The position numbers and the translations under genes are program-made. From contig MBRE01000017.1 of the NCBI GenBank assembly GCA_001698425.1, positions 62,154 through 126,153 of the forward strand: a stretch of 64,000 bases of DNA, given 5' to 3'. The stretch is from Oscillatoriales cyanobacterium USR001. GTDB lineage: Bacteria; Cyanobacteriota; Cyanobacteriia; Cyanobacteriales; Microcoleaceae. Of the stretch, positions 36,734 through 46,500 are shown piece after piece; position 1 is the stretch's first letter, and every line of letters begins with the position of its first letter. Below the pieces are notes generated by a model, which was not told the DNA's origin, made no database searches, and worked only from the letters and a program-made list of their open reading frames with translations.

Positions 36734-37990
36734 CTAATTACTAAATTGATTAACGATCGCCTCCGGTCCGACTAAAGAAATGTAAGGTTCAATAAAATAT
36801 CGACAAGCAGCTTCCAGAGCTTCCTGAGCCGTCACCGCTGCAATATCGGACTGAAACTTATCATCAAACTCAATTCCCAATCCCAAAACTTCATACCAAC
36901 CTAAAATTTGAGCAATTTGAGAATTAGTTTGTTTTCCCAAAGCATACTGCCCTAACATCTTATTCTTAGAAGTTGTCAACTCTTCCTCAGTTAATATTGT
37001 TTGAGTCAAGCGATCGACTTCCGATTGCAAACCTTCTAAAGCAATTTGACTATTCTCAGGAGCAGTACCCATATAAACTACAAATTGAGAACTATCAATG
37101 CGTGTTGGATAAAGTGCCGAAACATCGTAAGCCAATCCCCGTTTTTCTCGTAATTCTACAAACAAACGGCTAGAAAGTCCATTACCCAAATAAGTATTTA
37201 ACAACTTCATCGCCGCATAATCAGGGTGTAAAACCTCCGGTGTCAAATAACCCAACATCACCACCGATTGCTGAGTTTCTTGGGGAGTAATTGTCAAATT
37301 AGGTTTAGTCGCGATCGCGGGTAAATTCAAAATAGGTAAAGGAATAGTCGGCGCTTCCCAATCTCCAAAAACTTCCTCAATCAATGCGATCGTCTCCTCC
37401 GTAGCAATCCGCCCCACCACAGAAATCACCATATTATCAGGGCGAAAATAAGTTTGATGAAATTGCTCAATATCTGCACGACTCACAGTCGCGATCGTCT
37501 CCTCCGTACCCAAAGTAGAGAAAGCATAAGGATGATCTTGATACATTGAATCCCGCAATTGTTCAAACGCGATCGCAAAAGGTTGTTCCAACTGAGAGCG
37601 AATAGCCTGCATCGCAATTCTGCGTTCCAATTCTACCTCAACTTCCGGGAAACTAGGCGATCGCAATAACTCGGCAGCCAACCCCAAAATCTCCGCAAAA
37701 TCCGCCGAAACCGTCTTCAAAGACAACAAAAAATAATCATTAGCAGCATCAGCACTCAATCTCGCACCCACAGACTCCACGCGCTCCGCAATTTCCTGAG
37801 AAGATAACCTGGTAGTTCCCTTCGTCAATACCGCCGCCAAAAGATGAGCCAGTCCAGCCAACTTCGCCGGCACACAGCGACTCCCAGCCCGCAAAAAAAT
37901 TCGCGCCGCAATAATATCCGCCGCCGGATTTTCCGCCGCCAACACGACAATACCGTTATCTAAAACTCTCCGATTAATTTCACTGTTCAT
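36734..37990 (-). CDS. M16 family peptidase-like protein, non-catalytic partner
   Basis: A 418-residue M16 (insulinase/pitrilysin) fold protein. The zinc motif HxxEH is degenerate: the position reads HLLAA (49-53), so it cannot bind catalytic zinc. The R/Y substrate-binding motif, however, is well kept as ELREKRGLAYDVSALY. This is the pattern of the partner subunit of heterodimeric bacterial M16B peptidases. It follows the catalytic subunit gene by 15 bp on the same strand. ATG 37990. Confidence 0.9.
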   Translation of the reverse strand: MNSEINRRVLDNGIVVLAAENPAADIIAARIFLRAGSRCVPAKLAGLAHLLAAVLTKGTTRLSSQEIAERVESVGARLSADAANDYFLLSLKTVSADFAEILGLAAELLRSPSFPEVEVELERRIAMQAIRSQLEQPFAIAFEQLRDSMYQDHPYAFSTLGTEETIATVSRADIEQFHQTYFRPDNMVISVVGRIATEETIALIEEVFGDWEAPTIPLPILNLPAIATKPNLTITPQETQQSVVMLGYLTPEVLHPDYAAMKLLNTYLGNGLSSRLFVELREKRGLAYDVSALYPTRIDSSQFVVYMGTAPENSQIALEGLQSEVDRLTQTILTEEELTTSKNKMLGQYALGKQTNSQIAQILGWYEVLGLGIEFDDKFQSDIAAVTAQEALEAACRYFIEPYISLVGPEAIVNQFSN

Positions 37991-38005
37991 TTTTTCTAAT
38001 AATGT

Positions 38006-39268
38006 TCAAAGTGGTTTGAGAATTGCGACTGCATAATTCGTCGGAGACAGATATTTTTGAGCTAGATTTTGAAGTTCTAGTGCTTGAAATGCCTTAATTT
38101 TACCTGGATAAGTGACGGCTAATTCAGCATTAGCGATCGTATTGTAATACCCATAAAGTCCAGCCAATTGTCCCGGAGTTTCAGTAGAAAAAGCAAAATC
38201 ATTGCACAGTTGTCGTTTACATCTAGCTAGTTCAGCATCACTAATGGGAGTAGAAAGTAATTCCCAGACGCGATCGCAAATCCGAGCCTCCACTTGCTCC
38301 ACAAATTGTGGTTTTAAAACTGCACTAATTGTAAATAAACTGGAATCTTGCTGCATAGAGAAACTACTACCGATCCCCTGCACCCATTGTAACTCCTCCC
38401 GTAGTTCCCTAACCAAACGAGAACAGCGACCATCTCCCAGCAACACCGACAGCAAATCCAACCCAAAAGCACTTTGTAGTTGTGCAACTCCTGGTCCAAT
38501 CCAAGCCATCATCAGCCGCGCTTGCTCCAGTCTAGGCAAAAAAAGTTCTTGACGACGCACCCCAAAAATCGGAGGTTCTGGCAGTATTTCTAAAGTGGGA
38601 CAATAGCTGCGATCGAAGAAACCATCAAAGGAAATATTCGCCGCCTCCAAAGCCCGCCCTTGTTCAACTCCCCCAATAATTGTCACAGTCATATTTTCTG
38701 GTTGATAGTGACAACGATGGAAAGAGCGCATTTCAGTCGGCGATCGCTGGCAAACTTCCATCTGCGTCCCCAAAACCGATCGCCTGTAAGGATGCTTAGA
38801 ATAGACAAGCTCCATCAAACTTTGAAAACCAATCCAATCAGGATTATCCTGAGCTTCACGAATTTCCTCCAGCACCACATCCCTTTCCAGATCGAATTCA
38901 GACACTGGGATCGCCGCTCGCAATAGCAACTCCCCCAAAATATCAGTAACATCTTCAAAATATTCAGCCGCAGTAGTAATGAAAAAATGGGCATAATCGT
39001 GGCTAGTAGCCGCATTCGCCATTCCACCATGATTTTCAATTACCAAGTCAAATACACCAGGACCAACGCGATCGGTGCCTTTAAAAATCATGTGTTCCAG
39101 AAAGTGAGCCATACCCGACCAAGGATCTGGTTCCAGGGTAGCACCAGCCTTTACCCAAACATCCACCACCACCACAGGAGTTGCAGGAATGTCTTGGTGA
39201 ATAACGGTTAACCCGTTGTCCAGTTGCGATATATGAGCCGGAAATTTTAAAGTAGTGGGTTGAGACAA
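38006..39268 (-). CDS. M16 family zinc peptidase, catalytic subunit
   Basis: A 420-residue M16 peptidase with an intact zinc motif HFLEH (His55, Glu58, His59) and the distal Glu in VVLEEIREAQ (about residue 134), the HxxEH-x75-E spacing of the family. It is likely the catalytic half of a heterodimer with the protein encoded immediately downstream. No signal peptide, so probably cytoplasmic; substrates would be peptides. Start ATG 39268. Confidence 0.93.
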   Translation of the reverse strand: MSQPTTLKFPAHISQLDNGLTVIHQDIPATPVVVVDVWVKAGATLEPDPWSGMAHFLEHMIFKGTDRVGPGVFDLVIENHGGMANAATSHDYAHFFITTAAEYFEDVTDILGELLLRAAIPVSEFDLERDVVLEEIREAQDNPDWIGFQSLMELVYSKHPYRRSVLGTQMEVCQRSPTEMRSFHRCHYQPENMTVTIIGGVEQGRALEAANISFDGFFDRSYCPTLEILPEPPIFGVRRQELFLPRLEQARLMMAWIGPGVAQLQSAFGLDLLSVLLGDGRCSRLVRELREELQWVQGIGSSFSMQQDSSLFTISAVLKPQFVEQVEARICDRVWELLSTPISDAELARCKRQLCNDFAFSTETPGQLAGLYGYYNTIANAELAVTYPGKIKAFQALELQNLAQKYLSPTNYAVAILKPL

Positions 39269-39495
39269 GCTAATTAAATCTTAAACTCTACATAACTTCG
39301 TCTTGAACTATCCTAGCGCAACGCGATCGCATATTTAACAAATTCTGAATTAGTTCTATAGCGTCGCCTTTAGTCCCGATGAGAGAAATTTATGCTAGTT
39401 GACACTTGGACAAATAATATGTAGTATAAATAATACAGTTAAATCTGATATGTTCTGTGAATCCAACTCCAGCGAAACCATCTGCATACTTTTAG

Positions 39496-40065
39496 ATGAA
39501 TAACTCTCGTTTAGTTAAGATTAGCAAATATCTGAGCAAACATCTCCGACATACTCCTGAAATTCTCGGACTTCAACTTAGTCCTGGTGGTTGGGTTAAT
39601 GTCGATGAATTTCTCGCAGCTTGCCAAAATCACAATTTCCCTATTCAACTTAACGAACTCAAAACAGTAGTCGCTGAAAATGATAAACAACGGTTTTCCT
39701 TTGACTCAACAGGAACTCTAATTCGCGCTAATCAAGGACATAGCGTAGAGGTCGATTTACAATTAGCACCCAGCATCCCGCCAGACTTATTATATCATGG
39801 AACTGGAAAAGGTGTACTTGAATCTATCATCAACAGCGGGATTTGTAAAATGTCACGCCACCATGTCCATCTATCTGCTAACATTGAAACAGCCCGAAAG
39901 GTAGGTGCAAGACATGGTTTACCAGTAGTTTTTACTATAGCCGCTGCTGCAATGTACAATCAAGGTTATATTTTTTACTGTTCGGAAAATGGAGTTTGGC
40001 TTGTGGAGGAGGTTCCACCGGAATATTTAAAAGTAACTGAGTTAAAAGATTACTCCAGAACTTAG
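39496..40065 (+). CDS. kptA: RNA 2'-phosphotransferase (Tpt1/KptA)
   Basis: A 189-residue KptA/Tpt1 protein. In yeast the family removes the 2'-phosphate left by fungal-type tRNA ligase, transferring it to NAD+. The N-terminal winged-helix part shows SKYLSKHLRHTPEILGL and GGWVNVDEFL; the C-terminal ADP-ribosyltransferase-like part shows LLYHGTGKGVLESI, RHHVHLSANIETARKVG and then VWLVEEVPPEYL. Bacteria lack the ligase that would create the classic substrate, so its role is unclear. ATG 39496. It precedes the AAA ATPase gene by 127 bp on the same strand. Confidence 0.93.
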   Translation: MNNSRLVKISKYLSKHLRHTPEILGLQLSPGGWVNVDEFLAACQNHNFPIQLNELKTVVAENDKQRFSFDSTGTLIRANQGHSVEVDLQLAPSIPPDLLYHGTGKGVLESIINSGICKMSRHHVHLSANIETARKVGARHGLPVVFTIAAAAMYNQGYIFYCSENGVWLVEEVPPEYLKVTELKDYSRT

Positions 40066-40192
40066 TAGGTAATGGCTAATAGCTAATTAAAATTAGTACC
40101 TACCAATTGAAAATGCTATCTGATTAGCAGTGACTACCCTACGCAAGTAGCCAAGATTAAATTCACCAAGTTAGTGCCGAGGATTGAAAATA

Positions 40193-41401
40193 ATGGGTTC
40201 AGGATACTTCAACGGTCGCGAAGACAATTCCTTGCAAAATAATCCGCAAAGTAGAGGCTTATTGGGGGCTGGTTGGCGACCGCTGTATAGAGAATTTAAT
40301 TTGAGTTATCTGCTGCATTTGGCATCTAACGATCCTTTAGAATTGACTCAGAAAACTCTGGATATAGCTAGTGATATTGCCGATGCTCTCGGTCGCAATC
40401 AATATAGCTGGTTTGCGAATATTTTAAATGTTTTCTCGGAAAATACTCGCTATGAACTTGATGAATTTTGGAACTACATTACGCCTCAACCTTTAGTGCC
40501 AGATTATCGGTATAAAGATATTTTGACCACAGAAACTCCTGTGACTCAATTAGTGAGCCGCGATAGTATTCCCATTGATTATGTGCTGAATAAATTGCAG
40601 GAAACTACGATTTTTAAGGTGCTGGGTTTATTAGGTAAGCCAGAGATTATTACTCAGTGCTTCATGGAACGACATTTTTATTATCCTATAGAGCGATTTG
40701 TGAACTGGGAAAGGTTGGAAGTTTTAGGTACTGTTTATGCTTTTTGGCCTGAACAATTTTGCTGGTTGCAAATAGATGATTACGATCGCGGTCGGCGGCG
40801 TTATACTTTGATTGCCAAAGATATTACGCCATTGGTAACTAAGGCTACTTACAATTTGGCAGTGATTCTGAGTGGTTATAAAAGTCGTGTCGGACAGGTA
40901 CAAAGTCTGTATCCAATTCGGACTTTTCCGGCGGAAATCCAAAGTTTTACGGATTTAGTACAGGAAGCAATTTTACATAGAAATCAGTTGGCGGTACTGG
41001 TTAGCGGGGAACCGGGAACTGGGAAAACTGCTTGGACGCAAGCGGTGGCTAAGGAGATTTTAATGCCTTTGGGGTATGTAATTTTTATTTTGGATCACGA
41101 TGCTGTGGAAAATTTTGTGCCGCCTACTTATTTGGAGCGAATTTGTATTATTATCAATGAAGCTGATAATTTAGCTCAGAATCGTGCTAGTGAGGCGGCT
41201 TTGCGTAGTAATAAAACTGAGCACATTTTGAGTTTGTTGGATGGAACTTTGTATCAGAGCGTGATTGATGAAAATGGGATTCAAGTTCAACAAAAATTGG
41301 TGGTTTTGATGACGTGCAATACGACGGAAAGACTCGATCCAGCAGTTTTACGGAAGGGTAGGGTGGATTTTACAAGTGAGTTTACTTACAAGTTTGTTTG
41401 A
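40193..41401 (+). CDS. AAA family ATPase
   Basis: About 402 residues from ATG 40193 (a TTG 9 bases earlier is possible). The C-terminal 150 residues form the AAA module: Walker A SGEPGTGKTAW near residue 272, Walker B IIINEADN, sensor and arginine region TCNTTERLDPAVLRKGRVD. The N-terminal 260 residues are mostly helical and strand mixtures with no recognised domain. The final lid domain is very short. Function unknown; in fold it is nearest to single-ring AAA remodelling ATPases. Its neighbour kptA might be a partner, without evidence. Confidence 0.85.
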   Translation: MGSGYFNGREDNSLQNNPQSRGLLGAGWRPLYREFNLSYLLHLASNDPLELTQKTLDIASDIADALGRNQYSWFANILNVFSENTRYELDEFWNYITPQPLVPDYRYKDILTTETPVTQLVSRDSIPIDYVLNKLQETTIFKVLGLLGKPEIITQCFMERHFYYPIERFVNWERLEVLGTVYAFWPEQFCWLQIDDYDRGRRRYTLIAKDITPLVTKATYNLAVILSGYKSRVGQVQSLYPIRTFPAEIQSFTDLVQEAILHRNQLAVLVSGEPGTGKTAWTQAVAKEILMPLGYVIFILDHDAVENFVPPTYLERICIIINEADNLAQNRASEAALRSNKTEHILSLLDGTLYQSVIDENGIQVQQKLVVLMTCNTTERLDPAVLRKGRVDFTSEFTYKFV

Positions 41402-41912
41402 TTTTTTTGTGTCTCAGCAATTTTTCCGATAAATTGGATCTTTTTCTGAAGTTTAACGTCTACGCTTTGTGAGACCCTATTGCCTAGCTGTCCGTAAGCT
41501 GGCATGACCGAAGCCCGCCTATACTATGCCTATACTATGGGTGGGCTTATTTCTATATTTTAATATTAATATTAAGATTAGGGCTGCTGCATTACACTAT
41601 TTCAACTGGCACACTGTTAAAAATTAAAAATTAAAAATTAAAAATTAAAAATTTAGTCTAATCCTGCTTAATTGACCGGAAAAGCGATCGAGATTTATGT
41701 AAGTGCTGAACAGCAAGAGATGTGACAGTCAGACTGTGTTTTACCGATCTGTAGTTTCTCCGCGATCGCATCTAGGTCGCAAAAACCCTAGACAAGTTCA
41801 TCTCAAAAATGTTATTAATAGGGGGTTGAACCCCCTATTGGTATAAACCATCAACTCAGCAATTGAAAACTAGGGTGTCTCAATCAGCATCCCAGATAAT
41901 TCTTGAATAAAT
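41402..41912. other. Intergenic region, 511 bp, with hairpins and a heptamer array
   Basis: No gene seen. At 41511-41548 AAGCCCGCC pairs with GGTGGGCTT over a loop with repeated TATACTATG, followed by ATTTCTATATTTT, a plausible terminator of the AAA gene. At 41617-41653 there are five AAAAATT heptamers. At 41817-41839 AATAGGGGG / CCCCCTATT is a perfect 9-bp stem with a 5-base loop and no T-tract. Confidence 0.55.
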
Positions 41913-44399
41913 ATGATTAACAAGGAGGGCATCCCAAAAGTGCATAAGAACCTAACTCAACCGACAATTCCGGTATTAGCAACATACACCAATGGGAAAG
42001 CCCTCACAGCTAACCAACCCCCAGAAATGGTCGTGTGTGAAAGCGAAGACAAATTTCGCCGATTTGTAGAATACATACCCGCCGCCGTTGCGATGGTAGA
42101 TTGCGAAATGCGCTACTTAGCTCTTTCTCGGCGGTGGCAAAAAGATTACGGTGACAGTAGCTATGACAATGTACTAGGTCGCTCTCACCGGGAATTGTTT
42201 CCCAATCTTCCCGAAACTTGGTGGGAAAACGCAGAATCTTGTCTAGCTGGCATTCTCCCAGAATGTGAATTAGAAACTTTTATCGTGCCTAACGGTAAAA
42301 TTGAATGGGTAAAATGGGTATTTCAGCCTTGGCATAATAAAGACGGCGAGATCGGCGGTCTAATTCTTTTCACCGAAATTATTACCGAAAGCAAACAATT
42401 AGAAGAAGCCTTACAACTCACTCAATTTGCGATGGATCGCGCCGCCGATGCAGCTTTTTGGATGACATCAAACGGTCAATTGTGCTATGTAAATGAAGCG
42501 GCTTGTAGTTCATTACAATACTCGCGATCGGAACTTTTAGGACTCAGCATTCACGATATCGATCCCGAATTATCAGTAGAAACCTGGCCTAAACATTGGA
42601 ACTTAGTCAAACAAAAAGGTTCTTTTACCTTTGAATCCCGTCGGGAAACCAAAAAAGGCCGCAGTTTCCCCGTAGAAGTAACCGTCAATTACTTAGAATT
42701 TAATGGTATAGAATACCATTGCGCCTTTGCCCGCGACATTACCGAACGTAAAGCAGCACAAACAGCACTGTTAGATGCTAAAGGACAACTCCAAGCAGTT
42801 TTAGATGCAGTACCCGGATTAGTTTCTTGGGTAAGTTCAGATTTGCGCTATCTGGGAGTTAATCGACATTTAGCCGCCGCCTATAAATTACCAGCCGATA
42901 CCTTTGTTGGACGAAAAGTAGGCTTTTTAGAGACTAGCCCTAGATTTAATGATTTAGTTTACGAATTTTTTGCAAGCCCCGATTGGGCTAGTTCTAAAGA
43001 AGTAACAGCCACCGTAAAAGGAGATTCACGGACTTATTTAATCGTCGCTCAAAAGTACCATCAAGGTAAAGCGGCGGTATTTGTTGGCTTAGAAATTACA
43101 GAGCGTCAAAGAATGGAATCGGCACTTCGCCGCTCTGAAGAAAAATATCGCGCGCTCACACGAAATTTCCCCAATGGGGCGGTATTTTTATTTGATTATG
43201 ACTTCCGCTTCACTCTAGCTGAAGGAACAGAATTAGAAAAAATTGGCCTTTCTAAGCAGTTAATAGAAGGTAGAACTCTTTTTGAAGTTTTTCCTCCTGA
43301 AGTTTCGGCACAAATGGAACCGCAATATCGAGCAGCATTAGCTGGAAAATCTAGCGTTGCAGAAATTACTTTGGGTAATCAAGTATATTTGGAACACACG
43401 CTACCTTTGATTAATGAAGATGGCGAAGTGTTTGCGGGAATGACGATGACACAAAATATTACTGAGCGGAAACAGGTACTTTTAGCTTTGCAAGAATCAG
43501 AGGAGCGTTTTCGACAACAAGCTGCGGAGTTGGAACAGACACTTTCTGCTTTACAACGCACTCAAACTCAATTAATTCAGACGGAAAAAATGTCTTCTTT
43601 GGGGCAGTTGGTGGCGGGGGTAGCTCACGAAATTAATAATCCGGTGAATTTTATTTCTGGAAATATTACTCACGCAAATAATTATACCCAAGATTTAATT
43701 AGATTGGTGGATCTTTACGATCGACACTATCCAAATCCAGTGGAGGAGATTCAAGCAGAAAAAGAAGAAATGGGTTTAAATTTCTTGAAGAAAGATTTGC
43801 CAAAATTGTTTGATTCAATGAAGTTAGGAGCGGAACGGATTCGCGATGTGGTGAGAAGTCTGCGCCTTTTTTCTCGTTTGGATGAGGCGGATATGAAGCC
43901 GGTGGATATTCACGAAGGTTTAGATAGTACGCTGTTAATTTTGCAAAATCGATTGCAGGCTAAGGCGGGGCGACCGGGTATTTCTTTGGTGAAGGAGTAT
44001 GGTAATTTGCCTCGTGTTGATTGTTATGCAGGACAACTCAATCAGGTGTTTATGCACTTGTTGAGTAATGCTATTGATGCTTTGGAAGAGGGGTTTGTAA
44101 GTAATGGTGGGGGGAATGGGAAAAACTCGCAGACTAATCATAAAATTGAGATTCGTACTGAAGTTTTGACAGATGATATGGTGGCAATTATTATTAAGGA
44201 TAATGGTCCTGGGATGACTGAGGAAGTGCGCCACTGCATTTTTGATCCTTTGTTTACTACTAAACCACCTGGGAAGGGTACGGGTTTGGGTTTGTCAATT
44301 TCTTATCATTTGGTGGTGGAGAAGCATGGTGGTGAGTTGGAATGTTTTTCTGAGCCGGGAAAGGGTACGGAGTTTGTGATTAAAATTCCTCTTCGGTGA
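41913..44399 (+). CDS. Multi-PAS sensor histidine kinase
   Basis: An 828-residue soluble kinase with no membrane segment. About four PAS domains fill residues 45-540, the second followed by [12 protein letters not shown] and the fourth by [10 protein letters not shown], the typical PAS exit motifs. A short coiled coil leads to HisKA with His572 in [12 protein letters not shown], then HATPase with [13 protein letters not shown] and [10 protein letters not shown]. No receiver domain. The HisKA and ATPase parts are closely similar to those of the kinase at 46501-49473, so they are likely paralogues with different sensors. PAS ligands cannot be told. Confidence 0.92.
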   Translation: MINKEGIPKVHKNLTQPTIPVLATYTNGKALTANQPPEMVVCESEDKFRRFVEYIPAAVAMVDCEMRYLALSRRWQKDYGDSSYDNVLGRSHRELFPNLPETWWENAESCLAGILPECELETFIVPNGKIEWVKWVFQPWHNKDGEIGGLILFTEIITESKQLEEALQLTQFAMDRAADAAFWMTSNGQLCYVNEAACSSLQYSRSELLGLSIHDIDPELSVETWPKHWNLVKQKGSFTFESRRETKKGRSFPVEVTVNYLEFNGIEYHCAFARDITERKAAQTALLDAKGQLQAVLDAVPGLVSWVSSDLRYLGVNRHLAAAYKLPADTFVGRKVGFLETSPRFNDLVYEFFASPDWASSKEVTATVKGDSRTYLIVAQKYHQGKAAVFVGLEITERQRMESALRRSEEKYRALTRNFPNGAVFLFDYDFRFTLAEGTELEKIGLSKQLIEGRTLFEVFPPEVSAQMEPQYRAALAGKSSVAEITLGNQVYLEHTLPLINEDGEVFAGMTMTQNITERKQVLLALQESEERFRQQAAELEQTLSALQRTQTQLIQTEKMSSLGQLVAGVAHEINNPVNFISGNITHANNYTQDLIRLVDLYDRHYPNPVEEIQAEKEEMGLNFLKKDLPKLFDSMKLGAERIRDVVRSLRLFSRLDEADMKPVDIHEGLDSTLLILQNRLQAKAGRPGISLVKEYGNLPRVDCYAGQLNQVFMHLLSNAIDALEEGFVSNGGGNGKNSQTNHKIEIRTEVLTDDMVAIIIKDNGPGMTEEVRHCIFDPLFTTKPPGKGTGLGLSISYHLVVEKHGGELECFSEPGKGTEFVIKIPLR

Positions 44400-44483
44400 T
44401 GGGTAATTTGGGTGAACCACGAAGACACTAAGACACGAAGGAAGAACACGAAGAAGTATAGAGGGTTTTCTAATAAGTAACAA

Positions 44484-44774
44484 ATGATTATTGAGTGGTT
44501 AAAGTTTAGGGTGGCGGCTGAAAAATGTGAGGCTTTTATTCGGCGAGATGCGGAGGTTTGGACGGCTGGATTAAGAGATTTTCCTGGTTTTCTTGGTAAG
44601 GAAGTATGGGTAAATTTAGAGCAAAATGAGGTGGTGTTTGTGATTCGGTGGGAAACTAGAGAACAGTGGAAATCTATCCCGCCAAGTAAATTAGCGGAAC
44701 TCGATCGAGAGATGGGAGATTTATTGATGCCACTTGTGGAATGTGGCGAGTATTTTGCTGAAATTTGCGGTTAA
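44484..44774 (+). CDS. TIGR03792-type antibiotic biosynthesis monooxygenase-like protein
   Basis: A 96-residue ferredoxin-like-fold protein. The visible pattern MIIEWLKFRVAAEKCEAFIRRDAEVWTAGL (shown here in shortened view), then PGFLGKEVWVN and VVFVIRWETREQWKSIP, is that of the cyanobacterial TIGR03792 family related to ABM domains. Its role is unknown. ATG 44484 with no strong ribosome-binding site. It lies 85 bp after the kinase gene on the same strand. Confidence 0.8.
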   Translation: MIIEWLKFRVAAEKCEAFIRRDAEVWTAGLRDFPGFLGKEVWVNLEQNEVVFVIRWETREQWKSIPPSKLAELDREMGDLLMPLVECGEYFAEICG

Positions 44775-44786
44775 AGTTTCACAAGT

Positions 44787-44918
44787 TTAAAGTAGTTTTT
44801 CGGCTAGGCGAAGGATGAAATTTACGGTGAGAAAGGCGACTCCTAGTGTCAGAATTGCAAACAGAGCTATGCTAAAGATAGAGCGAAGTTGTTGAAGATA
44901 GTTGGGATCTGAGTTCAT
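44787..44918 (-). CDS. Small single-helix membrane protein, 43 residues
   Basis: A short frame from ATG 44918 to TAA 44787 encodes a protein with a polar start (MNSDPNYLQQLRS), one hydrophobic helix (FSIALFAILTLGVAFLTV) and a basic end (LRLAEKLL). It looks like a genuine tiny cyanobacterial membrane protein: the codons are used as in neighbouring genes, and the gap around it is otherwise empty. No family name is known to me. Convergent with the gene at 44484-44774. Confidence 0.55.
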   Translation of the reverse strand: MNSDPNYLQQLRSIFSIALFAILTLGVAFLTVNFILRLAEKLL

Positions 44919-45154
44919 TTTTTAGGTTCCGATTTTAAATTAGGAATGAGGGGTTAATAGGTCTTGCTTTTATTTTAGGGTAAACTGTGCATTGTATGTG
45001 CTATAAAAATTTGGGCGGTGGGTGTGGCATAGATAAGATTTTATTATTACCATAAGTAGGAGTTCATGCTTCTTTAATTATGATAAGGTTTTATTATGAC
45101 CAAAAGTATGGGATAATGCTTTAATTATTTTTATGGTATTAGGTTGGTGAATTA

Positions 45155-45547
45155 ATGAGTCGAAAGGTTTTTCTAGTTTTGATTGCGGCTATTCTTTGCG
45201 GTGTGATTGGTCAATTTAGCTTGAAGGCGGCTGCTAATAATTTAGGACCGATTGGTGCGGCTAATTTAGTTGAAAAAGCGATCGCAATGGCAAATCAGCC
45301 TTTAATTTGGTTGGGGTTAGTTTTATATGGATTTGGTGCATTTGGTTTTATTATTGTTCTTTCTCATGCCAACATTAGTATTGTTTCACCGTTGCTATCA
45401 ATTAGTTATATCTGTGTAGTTTTAGGGGGCAAGTTTATATTTAATGAGCCTTTGCCACCACTACGATTAATTGGTGTGTCTTTCATTATGGCTGGAGTAG
45501 TGTTTGTGCTGAATAGTTCTCCTAATAATGCGGCTGGAGGGGGATAA
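45155..45547 (+). CDS. Small EamA/DMT-type membrane transporter, four helices
   Basis: A 130-residue protein with four hydrophobic helices (about 5-25, 48-70, 74-93, 99-120), the size and layout of small multidrug-resistance type transporters. Helix 1 reads AILCGVIGQFSLK; the glutamate essential for drug/proton antiport in EmrE aligns with Gly, so a multidrug function is unlikely. It is more like the half-size EamA members such as ArnE. Substrate unknown. ATG 45155. Confidence 0.82.
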   Translation: MSRKVFLVLIAAILCGVIGQFSLKAAANNLGPIGAANLVEKAIAMANQPLIWLGLVLYGFGAFGFIIVLSHANISIVSPLLSISYICVVLGGKFIFNEPLPPLRLIGVSFIMAGVVFVLNSSPNNAAGGG

Positions 45548-45625
45548 AATTGGGAATATCCAAATTTTGTGATATTGTGATATATTTATACCTATTGGGA
45601 TGCTGGCGATAGTAATTTATTGTCT

Positions 45626-46486
45626 ATGAATGAATACTTATTGTTGCGCGATCGCATTGCTGTCCTCGCTACAATGCACCAAAAAGAGCAAGTTATGGCT
45701 CCAATTTTGGAGGAGCAATTAGGTATTAAAGTCATAGTTCCGCAAAACTTTAACACAGATACCTTTGGCACATTTACTAGAGAAATTAAACGCTTAGGTA
45801 CACAAATAGAAGCTGCTCGTTTGAAAGCAGAGAAAGCTATGGCATTAACAGGTGAAACCCTTGCCTTTGCCAGCGAAGGAAGTTTTGGTCCGCACCCTAT
45901 AATACCTTACCTACCAGCTAATAGAGAAATTGTCATTTTATTGGATAGAGCCAACAATTTAGAAATTATTGGGGAATCTTTATCTACAGAAACTAACTAC
46001 AATCATCAGTTGGTATCCAGTGTGGAAGCTGCGGAAAATTTTGCTCAAACAGTGGGATTTCCTGCTCATGGTTTAGTTATTATAGTTGGCGATTACTCCG
46101 AAGGCAAAGGTGAGATTTTTAAAGGTATTACTACCTCGGAAAAACTGATTGAGATTGTGGAAAATAGCTTGAAAAATTCACCTAATGGTATCCATATTGA
46201 GACAGATATGCGGGCAATGTATAACCCAACTCGAATGAAAAATATAGAAAATGCTACTTGGGATTTAATTAATAAGTTTAAGCATTTTTGCCCTCAATGC
46301 GGTTGGCCAGGATTTGAAATTAAAGAAAGTAAAAAAGGCTTACCTTGTGGGTTCTGTTATCTCCCAACTCAATTAGTGCGATCGATAATTTATCGCTGTC
46401 AAAACTGCGATTTTCGCCAAGAAGAATTATTCCCAGATGGTTTGGAAACAGCCGATCCTTCTTTTTGTCAATACTGCAATCCTTGA
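45626..46486 (+). CDS. DUF6671 family protein with C-terminal zinc-ribbon-like cysteines
   Basis: About 286 residues from ATG 45626 (a TTG 6 bases upstream is weaker). The first 200 residues are an alpha/beta domain starting RDRIAVLATMHQKEQVMAP, the DUF6671 pattern. The C-terminal 70 residues contain several CxxC pairs (CPQCGWPGF, CGFCYLP, CQNCDFRQE, CQYCNP), enough for two zinc sites. Function unknown. The stop is only 14 bp from the end of the convergent kinase gene. Confidence 0.8.
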   Translation: MNEYLLLRDRIAVLATMHQKEQVMAPILEEQLGIKVIVPQNFNTDTFGTFTREIKRLGTQIEAARLKAEKAMALTGETLAFASEGSFGPHPIIPYLPANREIVILLDRANNLEIIGESLSTETNYNHQLVSSVEAAENFAQTVGFPAHGLVIIVGDYSEGKGEIFKGITTSEKLIEIVENSLKNSPNGIHIETDMRAMYNPTRMKNIENATWDLINKFKHFCPQCGWPGFEIKESKKGLPCGFCYLPTQLVRSIIYRCQNCDFRQEELFPDGLETADPSFCQYCNP

Positions 46487-46500
46487 AAAAGCATCGACTT

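Noticed and set aside
41817..41839. Terminator at the AATAGGGGG hairpin
   Set aside because: A perfect stem but no T-tract follows, so it was listed only as a hairpin.
45155..45547. Multidrug efflux (EmrE-type) function
   Set aside because: The essential membrane glutamate of helix 1 aligns with glycine, so only a general small DMT transporter is claimed.
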